Shown in pieces: positions 44,200 through 52,337 of a stretch of 64,000 nt of DNA. The stretch's first letter is position 1. The number at the start of each line of letters is the position of its first letter. This DNA comes from Mojavia pulchra JT2-VF2 (GTDB lineage: Bacteria > Cyanobacteriota > Cyanobacteriia > Cyanobacteriales > Nostocaceae). Location: contig JAHHHN010000012.1 of NCBI GenBank assembly GCA_019359325.1, forward strand, positions 69,995 to 133,994. Direction: 5' to 3'. Both the position numbers and the translations under genes were made by a program. Below the pieces are notes generated by a model that was given only the letters and a program-made list of their open reading frames with translations, ran no database searches and was not told where the DNA came from.

Positions 44200-45423
44200 A
44201 TGAAATTGATTTTTCTAATTCCAGGTTGGCGACATAGACGCGGAGTGAGTTTTCGTCAGGCGTGGCTCAAACGCTTTTTCCCGATACTTGTTTTAATATC
44301 GTGCGTGACGGCATTACTGGTAGGTAACTTCACCCCTGCGATCGCCCAGCTACCCCGTGAAGAAATTCGCGGGGTTTGGATGACCAACAACGATATCGAT
44401 ATTCTCAAGGAACGAGCCAAAGTGCAGGATGCCGTGAGCCAACTGCGGCGGATGAACTTTAATACTATTTATCCCGTAATATGGAATTCTGGCTATGTGA
44501 TGTATCCCAGCGCCGTAGCAAAAAGTAGAGGTATCCAACCCTTTGTTTTGCGAGGAACCGATGGACATGATATCCTTGCAGACTTAATTAACCAAGCCCA
44601 TCGCCAAGGCTTACTCGTGATTCCCTGGTTTGAGTTTGGTTTTATGGCTCCGCCAACCTCAGAACTGGTATTGAATCATCCAAATTGGTTTACGCAAAAG
44701 CGGGATGGTAGCCAAACTTCTATTAGTGCTGCGGGTGAGGTTATGTGGCTCAATCCCTTTCATCCACAAGTGCAGCAGTTTATCACTGATCTCGTGTTAG
44801 AAAACGTCACCCAGTATGATGCTGATGGCATTCAGTTTGACGATCACATGAGTTTACCCCACGAATTTGGCTACGATCCATACACAGTGGCACTGTACAC
44901 TCAAGAAACTAAGAATAATCCCCCAAGCAATCCTCAAGATCCAGCATGGGTAAAATGGCGGGCAGATAAAATCACAGCGTTCATGGTAAAACTCAACCAA
45001 GCTGTCAAAGCCAGAAAACCCAAAGCAATTTTTTCTGTTTCCCCCAATTACTACGACTTTGCTTACAAGTTTCAACTACAAGACTGGCTTACCTGGATAC
45101 GATTGAATATTGTAGACGAGTTAATTGTGCAAATTTATCGTCCCAATCTTCAAAATTTTATTGCCAATCTTTCCCGAACAGAAATTCGAGAAGCGCAGCA
45201 AGTGATTCCAACCGGAGTTGGAATTATGGCAGGATTGCGAAATAAGCCAGTCCCAATGCGGCAAATTCATTCACAAGTGCGGGCTGCTCAAGAACGCGGC
45301 TTGGGTGTAGCCTTCTTCTACTACGAAAGTTTGTGGGAATCTGCCCCAGAAGAAGTTGCAGAAAGACAGGCTGGACTTCAATCTTTATTCCGCTCTCCCG
45401 CACTTCGCGCCAGGATTGAATAA
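44200..45423 (+). CDS. Family 10-like glycosylhydrolase (GHL10/DUF187)
   Basis: About 407 residues. A basic start and membrane/signal segment (FFPILVLISCVTALLVG) ends with AIAQ, so the enzyme is exported. The mature protein is a TIM barrel with EEIRGVWMTNNDIDIL, then MNFNTIYPVIWNSGYVMYPS and QFDDHMSLPHEFGYDPYT. The Asp-Asp of IQFDDHMS and a Glu near PWFEFGF occupy the typical active-site positions. Family members (YngK-like) are predicted to act on cell-wall or extracellular polysaccharide. I chose the ATG at MKLIFLIPG rather than the upstream one, because it begins the signal sequence. Confidence 0.88.
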   Translation: MKLIFLIPGWRHRRGVSFRQAWLKRFFPILVLISCVTALLVGNFTPAIAQLPREEIRGVWMTNNDIDILKERAKVQDAVSQLRRMNFNTIYPVIWNSGYVMYPSAVAKSRGIQPFVLRGTDGHDILADLINQAHRQGLLVIPWFEFGFMAPPTSELVLNHPNWFTQKRDGSQTSISAAGEVMWLNPFHPQVQQFITDLVLENVTQYDADGIQFDDHMSLPHEFGYDPYTVALYTQETKNNPPSNPQDPAWVKWRADKITAFMVKLNQAVKARKPKAIFSVSPNYYDFAYKFQLQDWLTWIRLNIVDELIVQIYRPNLQNFIANLSRTEIREAQQVIPTGVGIMAGLRNKPVPMRQIHSQVRAAQERGLGVAFFYYESLWESAPEEVAERQAGLQSLFRSPALRARIE

Positions 45424-45428
45424 ACTTT

Positions 45429-45536
45429 TAGGCGTTGCATATTTGCGAAATGATTTAGCAACATCAGAAACCTTCTCCCCTGCTACCCCAGCCTCTCCAG
45501 CTTGCCCCAATTCATCCTACTGTTCTGCAATGCCTA
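45429..45536. mobile_element. MITE family 2, copy B
   Basis: Left end TAGGCGTTGCATATTTGCG; right end TTCTGCAATGCCTA. The ends are inverted repeats like those of copies A and C, but the interior is different. No exact target duplication was found. It lies 6 bases after the GHL10 stop codon. Confidence 0.75.
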
Positions 45537-45538
45537 AT

Positions 45539-45620
45539 ATTCTTGTGGGATGGGTGGACACTCATCCCTGATTTTTTCGAGCGGGTAAGATGCTCAACGC
45601 AGTGGCTCCCCTACAAGAAT
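45539..45620. repeat. Inverted-repeat element (ATTCTTGTGGGA family)
   Basis: Left ATTCTTGTGGGATGGGTGGA and right TCCCCTACAAGAAT are near-complementary. The interior AGCGGGTAAGATGCTC resembles a cyanobacterial repeat with GCGGGCAAGATGCCC arms. It lies directly after MITE-2 copy B. Confidence 0.6.
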
Positions 45621-45867
45621 CATTCCTTGATTGTGCAACGCTAACTTTTAGTACAGCGTTTATATCATGTTCCGTTAATTAATATAAATAAACAATTCTC
45701 GCAGCGAAGACTAAAGTCCTCAAAAACACTTTTTTTACCACTCACGATTTTTACCAATAAAATTCCTATATTTTCTATGATGCAGTTGATATCTTCAAAG
45801 AATTGGGAATTATATATTGGCACTGCATTAAGTGTCTATGCGTAATATCATGTCAGTTCAAATAACC

Positions 45868-45941
45868 GTCATTGCGACCGTAGGGAAGCAATCCCAAAAC
45901 CTAGCCATTGCGTCGTTTCACTTTGTTCCACTCGCAATGAC
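45868..45941. repeat. Dispersed palindromic repeat (GTCATTGCGA family)
   Basis: GTCATTGCGACCGTAGGGAA on the left and CTCGCAATGAC on the right bracket a GCAATCCC core. It is the same family as the copies at 14301, 14785 and 54071. Confidence 0.7.
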
Positions 45942-45993
45942 ATACTAAGGGTAATTTGCCGGACATCATATAATTTGGTAAATATAGTTCTAT

Positions 45994-46062
45994 GATCCTT
46001 TCTTTACAACAAAACCAGTGGGACAAGGAACAGAATTTATCATTGAATTGCCGATTAAGTAG
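45994..46062 (+). pseudogene. C-terminal scrap of a histidine kinase
   Basis: The short frame reads DPFFTTKPVGQGTEFIIELP then IK and stop. This joins the F-box (PFFTTK) directly to the last strand of a HATPase domain, skipping the G2 box, so an internal deletion is visible. No kinase sequence precedes it. Confidence 0.75.
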
Positions 46063-46701
46063 CACCTAAGTATGCGATCGCGCGGAGCGCAGCACCGGAG
46101 GCGATCGCACACTTACGACCTTTCTTTGAGAGCATAGAAATTTTTGGCTTGCGGCTCATAAAATTTTAGGATGTAACAGCTTAAAACTCAAAACTTTTAA
46201 GGTAGCATATTTTATTTTTTACAATCTCTATCTAAAGTAAGATGCTATGCTACTACTTTTGGAATAAAATCCTAGCTGAGTATTAACAAGCACATACGAT
46301 CATTTTTCGTAGTCTCAAGAGTATGCATCTTGCTAACTCTAATGCTTTGCTGATAAAGGCTTGTCTTTACCAGCTTACTGCACCATGAGGTAATACAAAA
46401 ATAGGTCACATTGTTGCTCTAGAAAAGTTTTAGCCAAGCCTATTTGTTTGCAAAAAACGGTAACAAATACCGCTTTCTAAGAGAAAATCTGAGGTATTTA
46501 ATCATACCTTTACGGCTCAAAATTTTTCTAACTACGAAAAGCGCAAACTATCTGAGTCTCAGCAGGTATTTTAAAATTTAGTGCTTGCTCTAGACAGTAT
46601 CTTCATGACAACAGATGCTATATTTCATTAAATTTTGAGCTAATTTTAAAGCGTCTGCAAGCTAACGCTAAGGTTATTTATTTAGTTAAAGGAAACAAAA
46701 A

Positions 46702-47559
46702 ATGAGTACACAAGAAATGAATGTAACCACATTTGAACTATTGGATATTTCTCATGAAATTAACTCAATTAATGCAGAAATTATCAACAAGTTAGCTTTA
46801 CAAAGCAAAAATATAAATAAAATTTCTTTGGATAGATTGGTTCAGCAAAAAGCCAAGCTAATAGAGGCTGAAAGAAGCCAAGTAGCTCCTATAGCTCAAA
46901 AAGTTATCAATCGGATGCAGCTAAAAATGCAAGAAATAGATGAACTACTATCTACAAGAAAGGAGCAAGGTAAAATCACCTGTGACGGTTATATCCGCTA
47001 TTTAATTCAAGCTTGGTATTGTAGTAGCCATACCCCTGATTTTCAAGTTTTATTTCATCAACGTATAGCTGAATATACGAAAAGTTTTTCTGAGGAAAAA
47101 TTAAAACGCGGAAGCAAATTTGTTCACACAATGGAATCCGAGGCTGATGAGGAGATAGGACACGAAGTCTTGGCATTAAGGGATTTACAAAAATTAGGTG
47201 TTCAGATATTTAATAAAATTAATGACGTTTTCGATGAATCAAAAAGCTTAATTAATTCACAAAATAAACTGTTAAATCAAAGTAACTTCATAGGCTTTTT
47301 AGGATACTCATCCTACATGGAGTTTTTGTTTGCTAAACATATTGGTTATCAACTAGAACTTTTGAGCGAAGCAGGAATTAATAGAGAAGCTCAAACCTTT
47401 TTATACAATCACTATGTTATTGATTTAAGTCATGCTGGGCATGACATAGATTTACTTAACTTTTTCGTTGACAATGAGGAAATTTTAAATATAATAAATG
47501 AGAATATTGATGTTGTCCACTCGTTTTATAAAGGCATTATAGCCAGAGCTTTTAACTAA
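46702..47559 (+). CDS. Heme-oxygenase-like diiron oxidase family protein
   Basis: 285-residue all-helical protein of the heme-oxygenase-like (iron-containing redox enzyme, HDO) superfamily. The metal-binding helix is DEEIGHEVLALRDLQKLG (E151, H154, possible D161). A later helix has HYVIDLSHAGHDIDLL with H244, H247 and D250 suited to a second iron. Members cleave or oxidise amino-acid or fatty-acid-derived substrates in natural-product pathways. The gene begins a same-strand run with four biosynthetic genes, with an AAAGGA site before the ATG. It is 468 bases from the ScyA-like gene, so it may have its own promoter or share the operon. The reaction is unknown. Confidence 0.75.
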   Translation: MSTQEMNVTTFELLDISHEINSINAEIINKLALQSKNINKISLDRLVQQKAKLIEAERSQVAPIAQKVINRMQLKMQEIDELLSTRKEQGKITCDGYIRYLIQAWYCSSHTPDFQVLFHQRIAEYTKSFSEEKLKRGSKFVHTMESEADEEIGHEVLALRDLQKLGVQIFNKINDVFDESKSLINSQNKLLNQSNFIGFLGYSSYMEFLFAKHIGYQLELLSEAGINREAQTFLYNHYVIDLSHAGHDIDLLNFFVDNEEILNIINENIDVVHSFYKGIIARAFN

Positions 47560-48027
47560 TCAGAGCTTTAGCTATCAACCTCGTCAAGTTTAGGAAACAA
47601 AATCGATATGCTAAATCATGAAAAATGATATTGCAAGTATTTTTCTCCCTAATATCCTTATAAACGAACTTTGGCTACCTCCTTAATTATTTATAAAAAT
47701 TTCCAGAAAACTAAGTTTTTTCATGCATGAATAGCTACTTTGGTACTGCTACTTAAAGGCTCACATCTAGAACCAAGCCCATGCAGTTATAAATTGCACG
47801 GCAGTAGTTTTGTGCAGACATAAATTATCAAAACTTAACATCAATATCTTAGACTTCGTGTTTGTTGGATAACGGTTTCGTGCTGCTTTTAAAATACCTA
47901 ATCGTCAGAATCAATCTGCCAACTATTAGCGATCGCTGCAACAAACTAGTGCCAATTTGCACTCATTTCTAAAACACGACATATCTGCTTTTGTATGTCT
48001 TCATGTAATAACTTTTTCTAATCATCT
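47560..48027. other. Gap between HDO-like gene and ScyA-like gene
   Basis: No convincing ORF, no repeat family member and no terminator hairpin that I can recognise. Its length leaves open whether the upstream gene is co-transcribed with the rest of the cluster. Confidence 0.45.
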
Positions 48028-49875
48028 ATGAACGAAAATAAAGTTTCATCGAACTTGCTTGTGCAATCCCCGTTTTACAACAAATTGGCAATGAAGTTAA
48101 TGGAATCGAGGCTAACTAACGCTAAACTCAATGATGATTACCTCAGACATGAAAAGCACGCAGACATCAAGTCATCCCCATCGCTCTTACTCTCAGATGC
48201 AATTGTCAAGTTACTAGAAGATTTAGGAGTTAAATACGCCTTTGGTGTTTCTGGCGGCGCGATGGCAAAGCTTTGGGGTTCACTCTCAAACAGCCAGATC
48301 CAAGTACTTCACTTTCGCCACGAAGTCGGAGCAGCCTTTGCAGCAGCAGAAGCATCTTTGGCTAGCGATCGCCCTGTTGTCATCTTCACCACAGCAGGCC
48401 CAGGTATTACCAACGCCTTGACCGGGATTTTAGCAGCGCGTGGTGAGGGAGCAAAGGTGATTCTCCTATCCGCTTCTACTTCAGCATTACAGCATGGACG
48501 GTATGCGATCCAAGAAACTCATGAGCAGACAATACCTGGAGGAATTTTTACCTCAGGAGCGCTGTTCCATTATGCAACAACTCTTGAGTGCGCCGAACAA
48601 CTGCCACAAGCTGCTCGCAGAATTGCTCTTGGCTTAACAAGACCAAACGGCTTTGTGGCTCATTTGAGTATTCCGACAAACTTGCAGTCGAGTTTGATAC
48701 ATGAATCTTTACCTCAAGTAGATTTATCTTTGGCGCAAAATATTCCTAGCAAAGACACAATTGCCAAATGCATACATCTACTATCTGAAGGTAACTTTGC
48801 GATCTGGGTTGGTTTTGGTGCAAGATCCGCAGCCGAAGAGATCCGCCAACTGGCTGAAAGAACCGGAGCCGCAGTCATGTGTTCACCTCGTGGCAAAGGT
48901 ATTTTCCCTGAAAATCATCCTCAGTTTGTGGGCGTTACAGGTTTGGGGGGTCATGCTTCAGTATTTACATATATGCAAAAGCATTCTCCTCAACGCATAT
49001 TAGTCTTAGGAACCCGCCTTGGGGAACCGACTTCTTTCTGGAGCAGCCAAATGATTCCCCAAGCTGGATTTGTTCATGTTGATGTTGATCCAGATATTCT
49101 AGGGGTTGCCTATCCATCCGTGCCAACTTTTCCTGTTCTATGTGAAGTGAAAACTTTTGTGGAGTCACTGCTGCAATACTGGCCAGACAATTTTGCAGAA
49201 TCAAAATTAGTAACCCTACCTCATCCTGAAGCTGAAATAATTCAACCAAGCAACAATGAACTAGTACGCCCTGAAGTCTTAATGCAGCAGATTCAGCAGG
49301 TGTGCGTTGAAAACAGCGATGCAATTATTATGGCAGAATCGGGTAATTCGTTTACTTGGGCAACCCACCTCCTACGATTTGCCCTACCTAAGCGTTATCG
49401 AGTCAGTACTGCAATTGGAGCTATGGGTCATGCAGCTACGGGAGTTGTTGGTGCTGCTAAAGCTCATGGCAAAGCGATCGCCATTGTTGGCGATGGTGCA
49501 ATGTTGATGAACAACGAAATCAGCACAGCAGTGAAATACAAGATTCCTGCCGTCTGGATTGTCCTCAATGATGCCCGATACAATATGTGTTTCCAGGGAA
49601 TGGCAATGCTAGGGCTTGAGGCAGATGCAACCATTCCCCGCACAGATTTTGTGATGATTGCTCGCGGTATGGGGGCTGATGGTATTCGCGTCGAAACTGA
49701 ATCTGATATTCGCAAAGCCTTAGAACAAGCACTGGCAGCCTCTACCCCATTTGTGATTGATGTAATGATCGACCCAACTCGGCAAGCACCATCTCGCGGA
49801 CGTAATCAAGGTTTACTTGCCCAAGGAGTTGCAGATAGTCCAAACAAAGAAATTTCATTTCCCTTGCTAAAGTAA
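48028..49875 (+). CDS. scyA: ScyA-like ThDP-dependent acyloin synthase
   Basis: 615 residues of the acetolactate-synthase/ScyA group of ThDP enzymes. ScyA of the scytonemin pathway couples two aromatic 2-oxo acids (indole-3-pyruvate and p-hydroxyphenylpyruvate) to a beta-ketoacid, losing CO2. Key residues are present: Glu99 in HFRHEVGAAFAAAEA, the Mg-ThDP motif GDGAMLMNNE (488 onward) and NDARYN. The first ~50 residues form an extension with no recognised domain. The neighbours (ScyB-like dehydrogenase, ScyC-like cyclase) support this assignment over housekeeping acetolactate synthase. The true substrates may differ, because scyD-F are absent here. An internal ATG at 48091 could also be the start. 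Confidence 0.8.
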   Translation: MNENKVSSNLLVQSPFYNKLAMKLMESRLTNAKLNDDYLRHEKHADIKSSPSLLLSDAIVKLLEDLGVKYAFGVSGGAMAKLWGSLSNSQIQVLHFRHEVGAAFAAAEASLASDRPVVIFTTAGPGITNALTGILAARGEGAKVILLSASTSALQHGRYAIQETHEQTIPGGIFTSGALFHYATTLECAEQLPQAARRIALGLTRPNGFVAHLSIPTNLQSSLIHESLPQVDLSLAQNIPSKDTIAKCIHLLSEGNFAIWVGFGARSAAEEIRQLAERTGAAVMCSPRGKGIFPENHPQFVGVTGLGGHASVFTYMQKHSPQRILVLGTRLGEPTSFWSSQMIPQAGFVHVDVDPDILGVAYPSVPTFPVLCEVKTFVESLLQYWPDNFAESKLVTLPHPEAEIIQPSNNELVRPEVLMQQIQQVCVENSDAIIMAESGNSFTWATHLLRFALPKRYRVSTAIGAMGHAATGVVGAAKAHGKAIAIVGDGAMLMNNEISTAVKYKIPAVWIVLNDARYNMCFQGMAMLGLEADATIPRTDFVMIARGMGADGIRVETESDIRKALEQALAASTPFVIDVMIDPTRQAPSRGRNQGLLAQGVADSPNKEISFPLLK

Positions 49876-49883
49876 CCATTTTT

Positions 49884-50234
49884 AGCGTTGCTGATTAATG
49901 GGATGAATTTTGTTTCGCGCATAGACACGGAGTGGTGAGGCAGTGCGTTGGTGAGGCAGCGACGGGTACGCAGGGGGTTTCCCCCATGAGCGAGAAAGGG
50001 TTAAGCGACTTGAAGCAACTGCCGCTCGCGTAGCGTATCCGTAGGATTCACCCGAAGGGCTTCCCGCAGGGTAGGCGCAAAGACGCAAAGAATTTATGTC
50101 GAAATTCAAAATTCAATATCTCAACCTCTTCGTCTCTGCGCCTCCGTGTCCACTGAAGTTTGCTCAACGGCGTGAACCCCCGCACCGCAACTTCTCTGTG
50201 CGTAAGGCTATTCATACTTTCACTCAGCAACGCC
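49884..50234. mobile_element. MITE family 2, copy C, inserted between ScyA-like and ScyB-like genes
   Basis: About 351 bp beginning AGCGTTGCTGATTAATGGGA and ending CACTCAGCAACGCC. The terminal inverted repeat is the same as in copies A and B. The interior contains further repeat segments (CACGGAGTGGTGAGGC and ACGCAGGGGGTTTCCC). Flanks CCATTTTT and CATATTTT are similar but not identical. Removing it leaves about 33 bp between the two genes. An ORF on the minus strand in it is a by-product. Confidence 0.82.
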
Positions 50235-50259
50235 CATATTTTTATTTCATAGAAAATTT

Positions 50260-51312
50260 ATGAAGTTTTTTGAAAGTCTTAAAGCAATGGGTCACGAGCA
50301 AGTTCTCTTTTGTCATGACCATGAAACCAATCTCAAAGCAATTATTGCCCTTCATGATACCAGTTTGGGATTAGCTATGGGGGCGACTCGCCTATTGCCT
50401 TATGTAAGTGAAGAAGCAGCTTTGCAAGACGTTCTCCGTCTGAGTCGCAGTATGACCTACAAAGCCGCCTGTGCCAATATTCCTGTTGGAGGTGCAAAAG
50501 CAGTTATTATTGCTCATCCTGAAGATAAAACCGATGCCATGCTCAAATCTTATGCACGGTTTGTCGAAAGTCTTAAAGGACGATTTGTTACAGGACAAGA
50601 TGTAAATTTTTCGCCTGAAGATGTGCGAAAAATACGCCAACAAACTAGTTACGTTGTCGGAATTGCAGAAACAGGAGGTGGGCCAACATTAGCAACAGCG
50701 ATCGGTGTGACTTTAGCCATAAAAGCGGCAGCAGAGTATCGTTGGCAAAGGCAAAATCTCGATGGACTGAGAGTAGCAGTTCAAGGATTAGGAAATGTTG
50801 GCAAACATCTCTGTGATTTTCTCTATCAAAATGGGGTCAAACTTTTTGTCAGCGATTTAAATAGAGAAAAATTAGAAGAAGTTGCAGAACTTTATAAAGC
50901 AACCATTGTAGAACCTCAAGAAATTTACTCATTGGATGTTGATGTATTTTCTCCTTGTGCTTTAGGTGGAATTCTGAATAGCTCAACTATTCCCCAAATT
51001 CAAGCTCCTGTAATTGCTGGTGCTGCCAATAATCAACTGGAAGATGAAGATTTACACAGCCAGATGCTTGAATCTAGAAATATTCTTTATTGTCCAGATT
51101 ATGTAATTAATGCTGGTGGCTTAATCAACGTTTACAACGAAATGATTGGCTATGATGACGTGAAAGCTTTCAGCCATGTCCATAAAATTTATGATACCCT
51201 TCTGGAGATTTTTCATAAAGCTGATTTTGAAGGAATCACCACATATATGGCATCTAAACTTTTAGGAGAAGAGCGCATTCAAAAGCAAAAAACCAACAGC
51301 ATTTATCACTAA
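50260..51312 (+). CDS. scyB: ScyB-like leucine/phenylalanine dehydrogenase homologue
   Basis: 350-residue NAD-dependent amino-acid dehydrogenase. In scytonemin biosynthesis ScyB oxidatively deaminates tryptophan to indole-3-pyruvate, the ScyA substrate. Catalytic Lys68 (SMTYKAACANI) and Lys80 (VGGAKAVI) with Asp114 fit the Glu/Leu/Phe dehydrogenase family, and GLGNVG at 176-181 is the nucleotide site. The amino-acid specificity cannot be read from the sequence alone; a hydrophobic side chain is likely. The ATG is 25 bases after a MITE, and I see no obvious ribosome site, so expression may be affected. Confidence 0.8.
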   Translation: MKFFESLKAMGHEQVLFCHDHETNLKAIIALHDTSLGLAMGATRLLPYVSEEAALQDVLRLSRSMTYKAACANIPVGGAKAVIIAHPEDKTDAMLKSYARFVESLKGRFVTGQDVNFSPEDVRKIRQQTSYVVGIAETGGGPTLATAIGVTLAIKAAAEYRWQRQNLDGLRVAVQGLGNVGKHLCDFLYQNGVKLFVSDLNREKLEEVAELYKATIVEPQEIYSLDVDVFSPCALGGILNSSTIPQIQAPVIAGAANNQLEDEDLHSQMLESRNILYCPDYVINAGGLINVYNEMIGYDDVKAFSHVHKIYDTLLEIFHKADFEGITTYMASKLLGEERIQKQKTNSIYH

Positions 51313-51347
51313 ATTAGTTAAACATCAAAACTTCAAGGTATTGAGCA

Positions 51348-52319
51348 ATGGAAAATAATACGTTTGTTACATCCGCCTATATTGCAACTTCACCGGATAC
51401 AGCTTTTAATTACTTGTGCCGTTTAGAAACTCTCAACGAGTGGACTATTAATTGCCGAATGTTAGAGAAGGTAGATGATAATACTTGGATAGGGTCTTGT
51501 GCTGGCTATCAGAGAAATCTTTATTATCATCTTAAAAAGATAGAAAATCCACTATTTTTAGGCATTGAGTGGTACTGTGGATTTTCTCCTGATAACTATT
51601 TTCATTGGTATCCCGTTCTGCTGTTTCCTCCAAGCTACTTGGAGCCGGAATCAAATGAAAAAGGAGTTTACTTTCATTGGATTAGCTTTATAGATCCAAA
51701 ACGGCGGACTCCGATGATTATGCAGGGAATTAAAACAGTACATCTTTGCGAAAGCCGTTCTCTTAAAGCTATTCTGGAGCGCAACGAGGGACTTACAGAA
51801 GCGGCTGAAGGGCAATATACAGTTGATAGTGACACAATTTATGTTGATGCTCCTATTGAATTAGCCGTTGAATATTTGGAAGACTTACGGAATATTGGAA
51901 ATTGGTCACATTTGTTGCGATCGCAGGGCGAAGTTGCTCACCAATCGGGTGAATTCTTAGATGAATATAACCAAACAGTAAAAATCACATTCCGAACTCA
52001 TAAACTCAACAATTATTATCTCATCGAGCAGGATTACTTCTATCCTGATTACCAATTCCTGCAACGCTGCCCTACCGTACTTATACCCTGTTCATGCGCT
52101 TTCAACGATCCGTCTGCTCGTGGATTTATTCTCCACCGCATCGCTTTTTGGAAAGGTGGCAAAGCACCCCGTCACGGCAAACTTCAAATGGAAGATTACG
52201 GAGCAGAAAATATGAGCATTAAACGCTTGCTAGAAGCTAAAGCTGGTAATCTTGAAACCTTCGCTCGTGGAATGAGCTATCTTCCACAAGTTGCTGTTGA
52301 TAGTTGCAATATAAACTAA
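51348..52319 (+). CDS. scyC: ScyC-like cyclase/decarboxylase (START-type fold)
   Basis: 323 residues, close in length to ScyC, which cyclises and decarboxylates the ScyA product to a tricyclic ketone in the scytonemin pathway. The protein looks like two SRPBCC/START-like halves: residues ~1-155 (VTSAYIATSPDTAFNYLCRL, GSCAGYQRNLYYHLKKI) and ~160-300 (DTIYVDAPIELAVEYLEDLR). The second half repeats the DAPIELAVEYL motif style of the first. It is 35 bases after the ScyB-like gene and preceded by AAGG. No cofactor site is visible, as expected for an acid/base-type cyclase. Confidence 0.82.
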   Translation: MENNTFVTSAYIATSPDTAFNYLCRLETLNEWTINCRMLEKVDDNTWIGSCAGYQRNLYYHLKKIENPLFLGIEWYCGFSPDNYFHWYPVLLFPPSYLEPESNEKGVYFHWISFIDPKRRTPMIMQGIKTVHLCESRSLKAILERNEGLTEAAEGQYTVDSDTIYVDAPIELAVEYLEDLRNIGNWSHLLRSQGEVAHQSGEFLDEYNQTVKITFRTHKLNNYYLIEQDYFYPDYQFLQRCPTVLIPCSCAFNDPSARGFILHRIAFWKGGKAPRHGKLQMEDYGAENMSIKRLLEAKAGNLETFARGMSYLPQVAVDSCNIN

Positions 52320-52337
52320 TTTGAGGCGTGTTAAATA

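Larger units (their letters stand above)
45424..46701. other. Long non-coding stretch rich in element remnants
   Basis: About 1.3 kb with no intact gene. It contains a MITE-2 copy, a second inverted-repeat element, a dispersed palindromic repeat and a histidine-kinase scrap, listed separately. From about 46,100 to 46,700 the DNA is AT-rich upstream of the biosynthetic cluster and probably includes its promoter. Confidence 0.7.

Noticed and set aside
48028-49875. Housekeeping acetolactate synthase
   Set aside because: N-terminal extension, the neighbouring ScyB-like and ScyC-like genes and the HDO/CCD context fit a ScyA-like enzyme better.
50048-50230. Minus-strand ORF between ScyA-like and ScyB-like genes
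   Set aside because: It lies inside the MITE and overlaps another frame from the same repeat.
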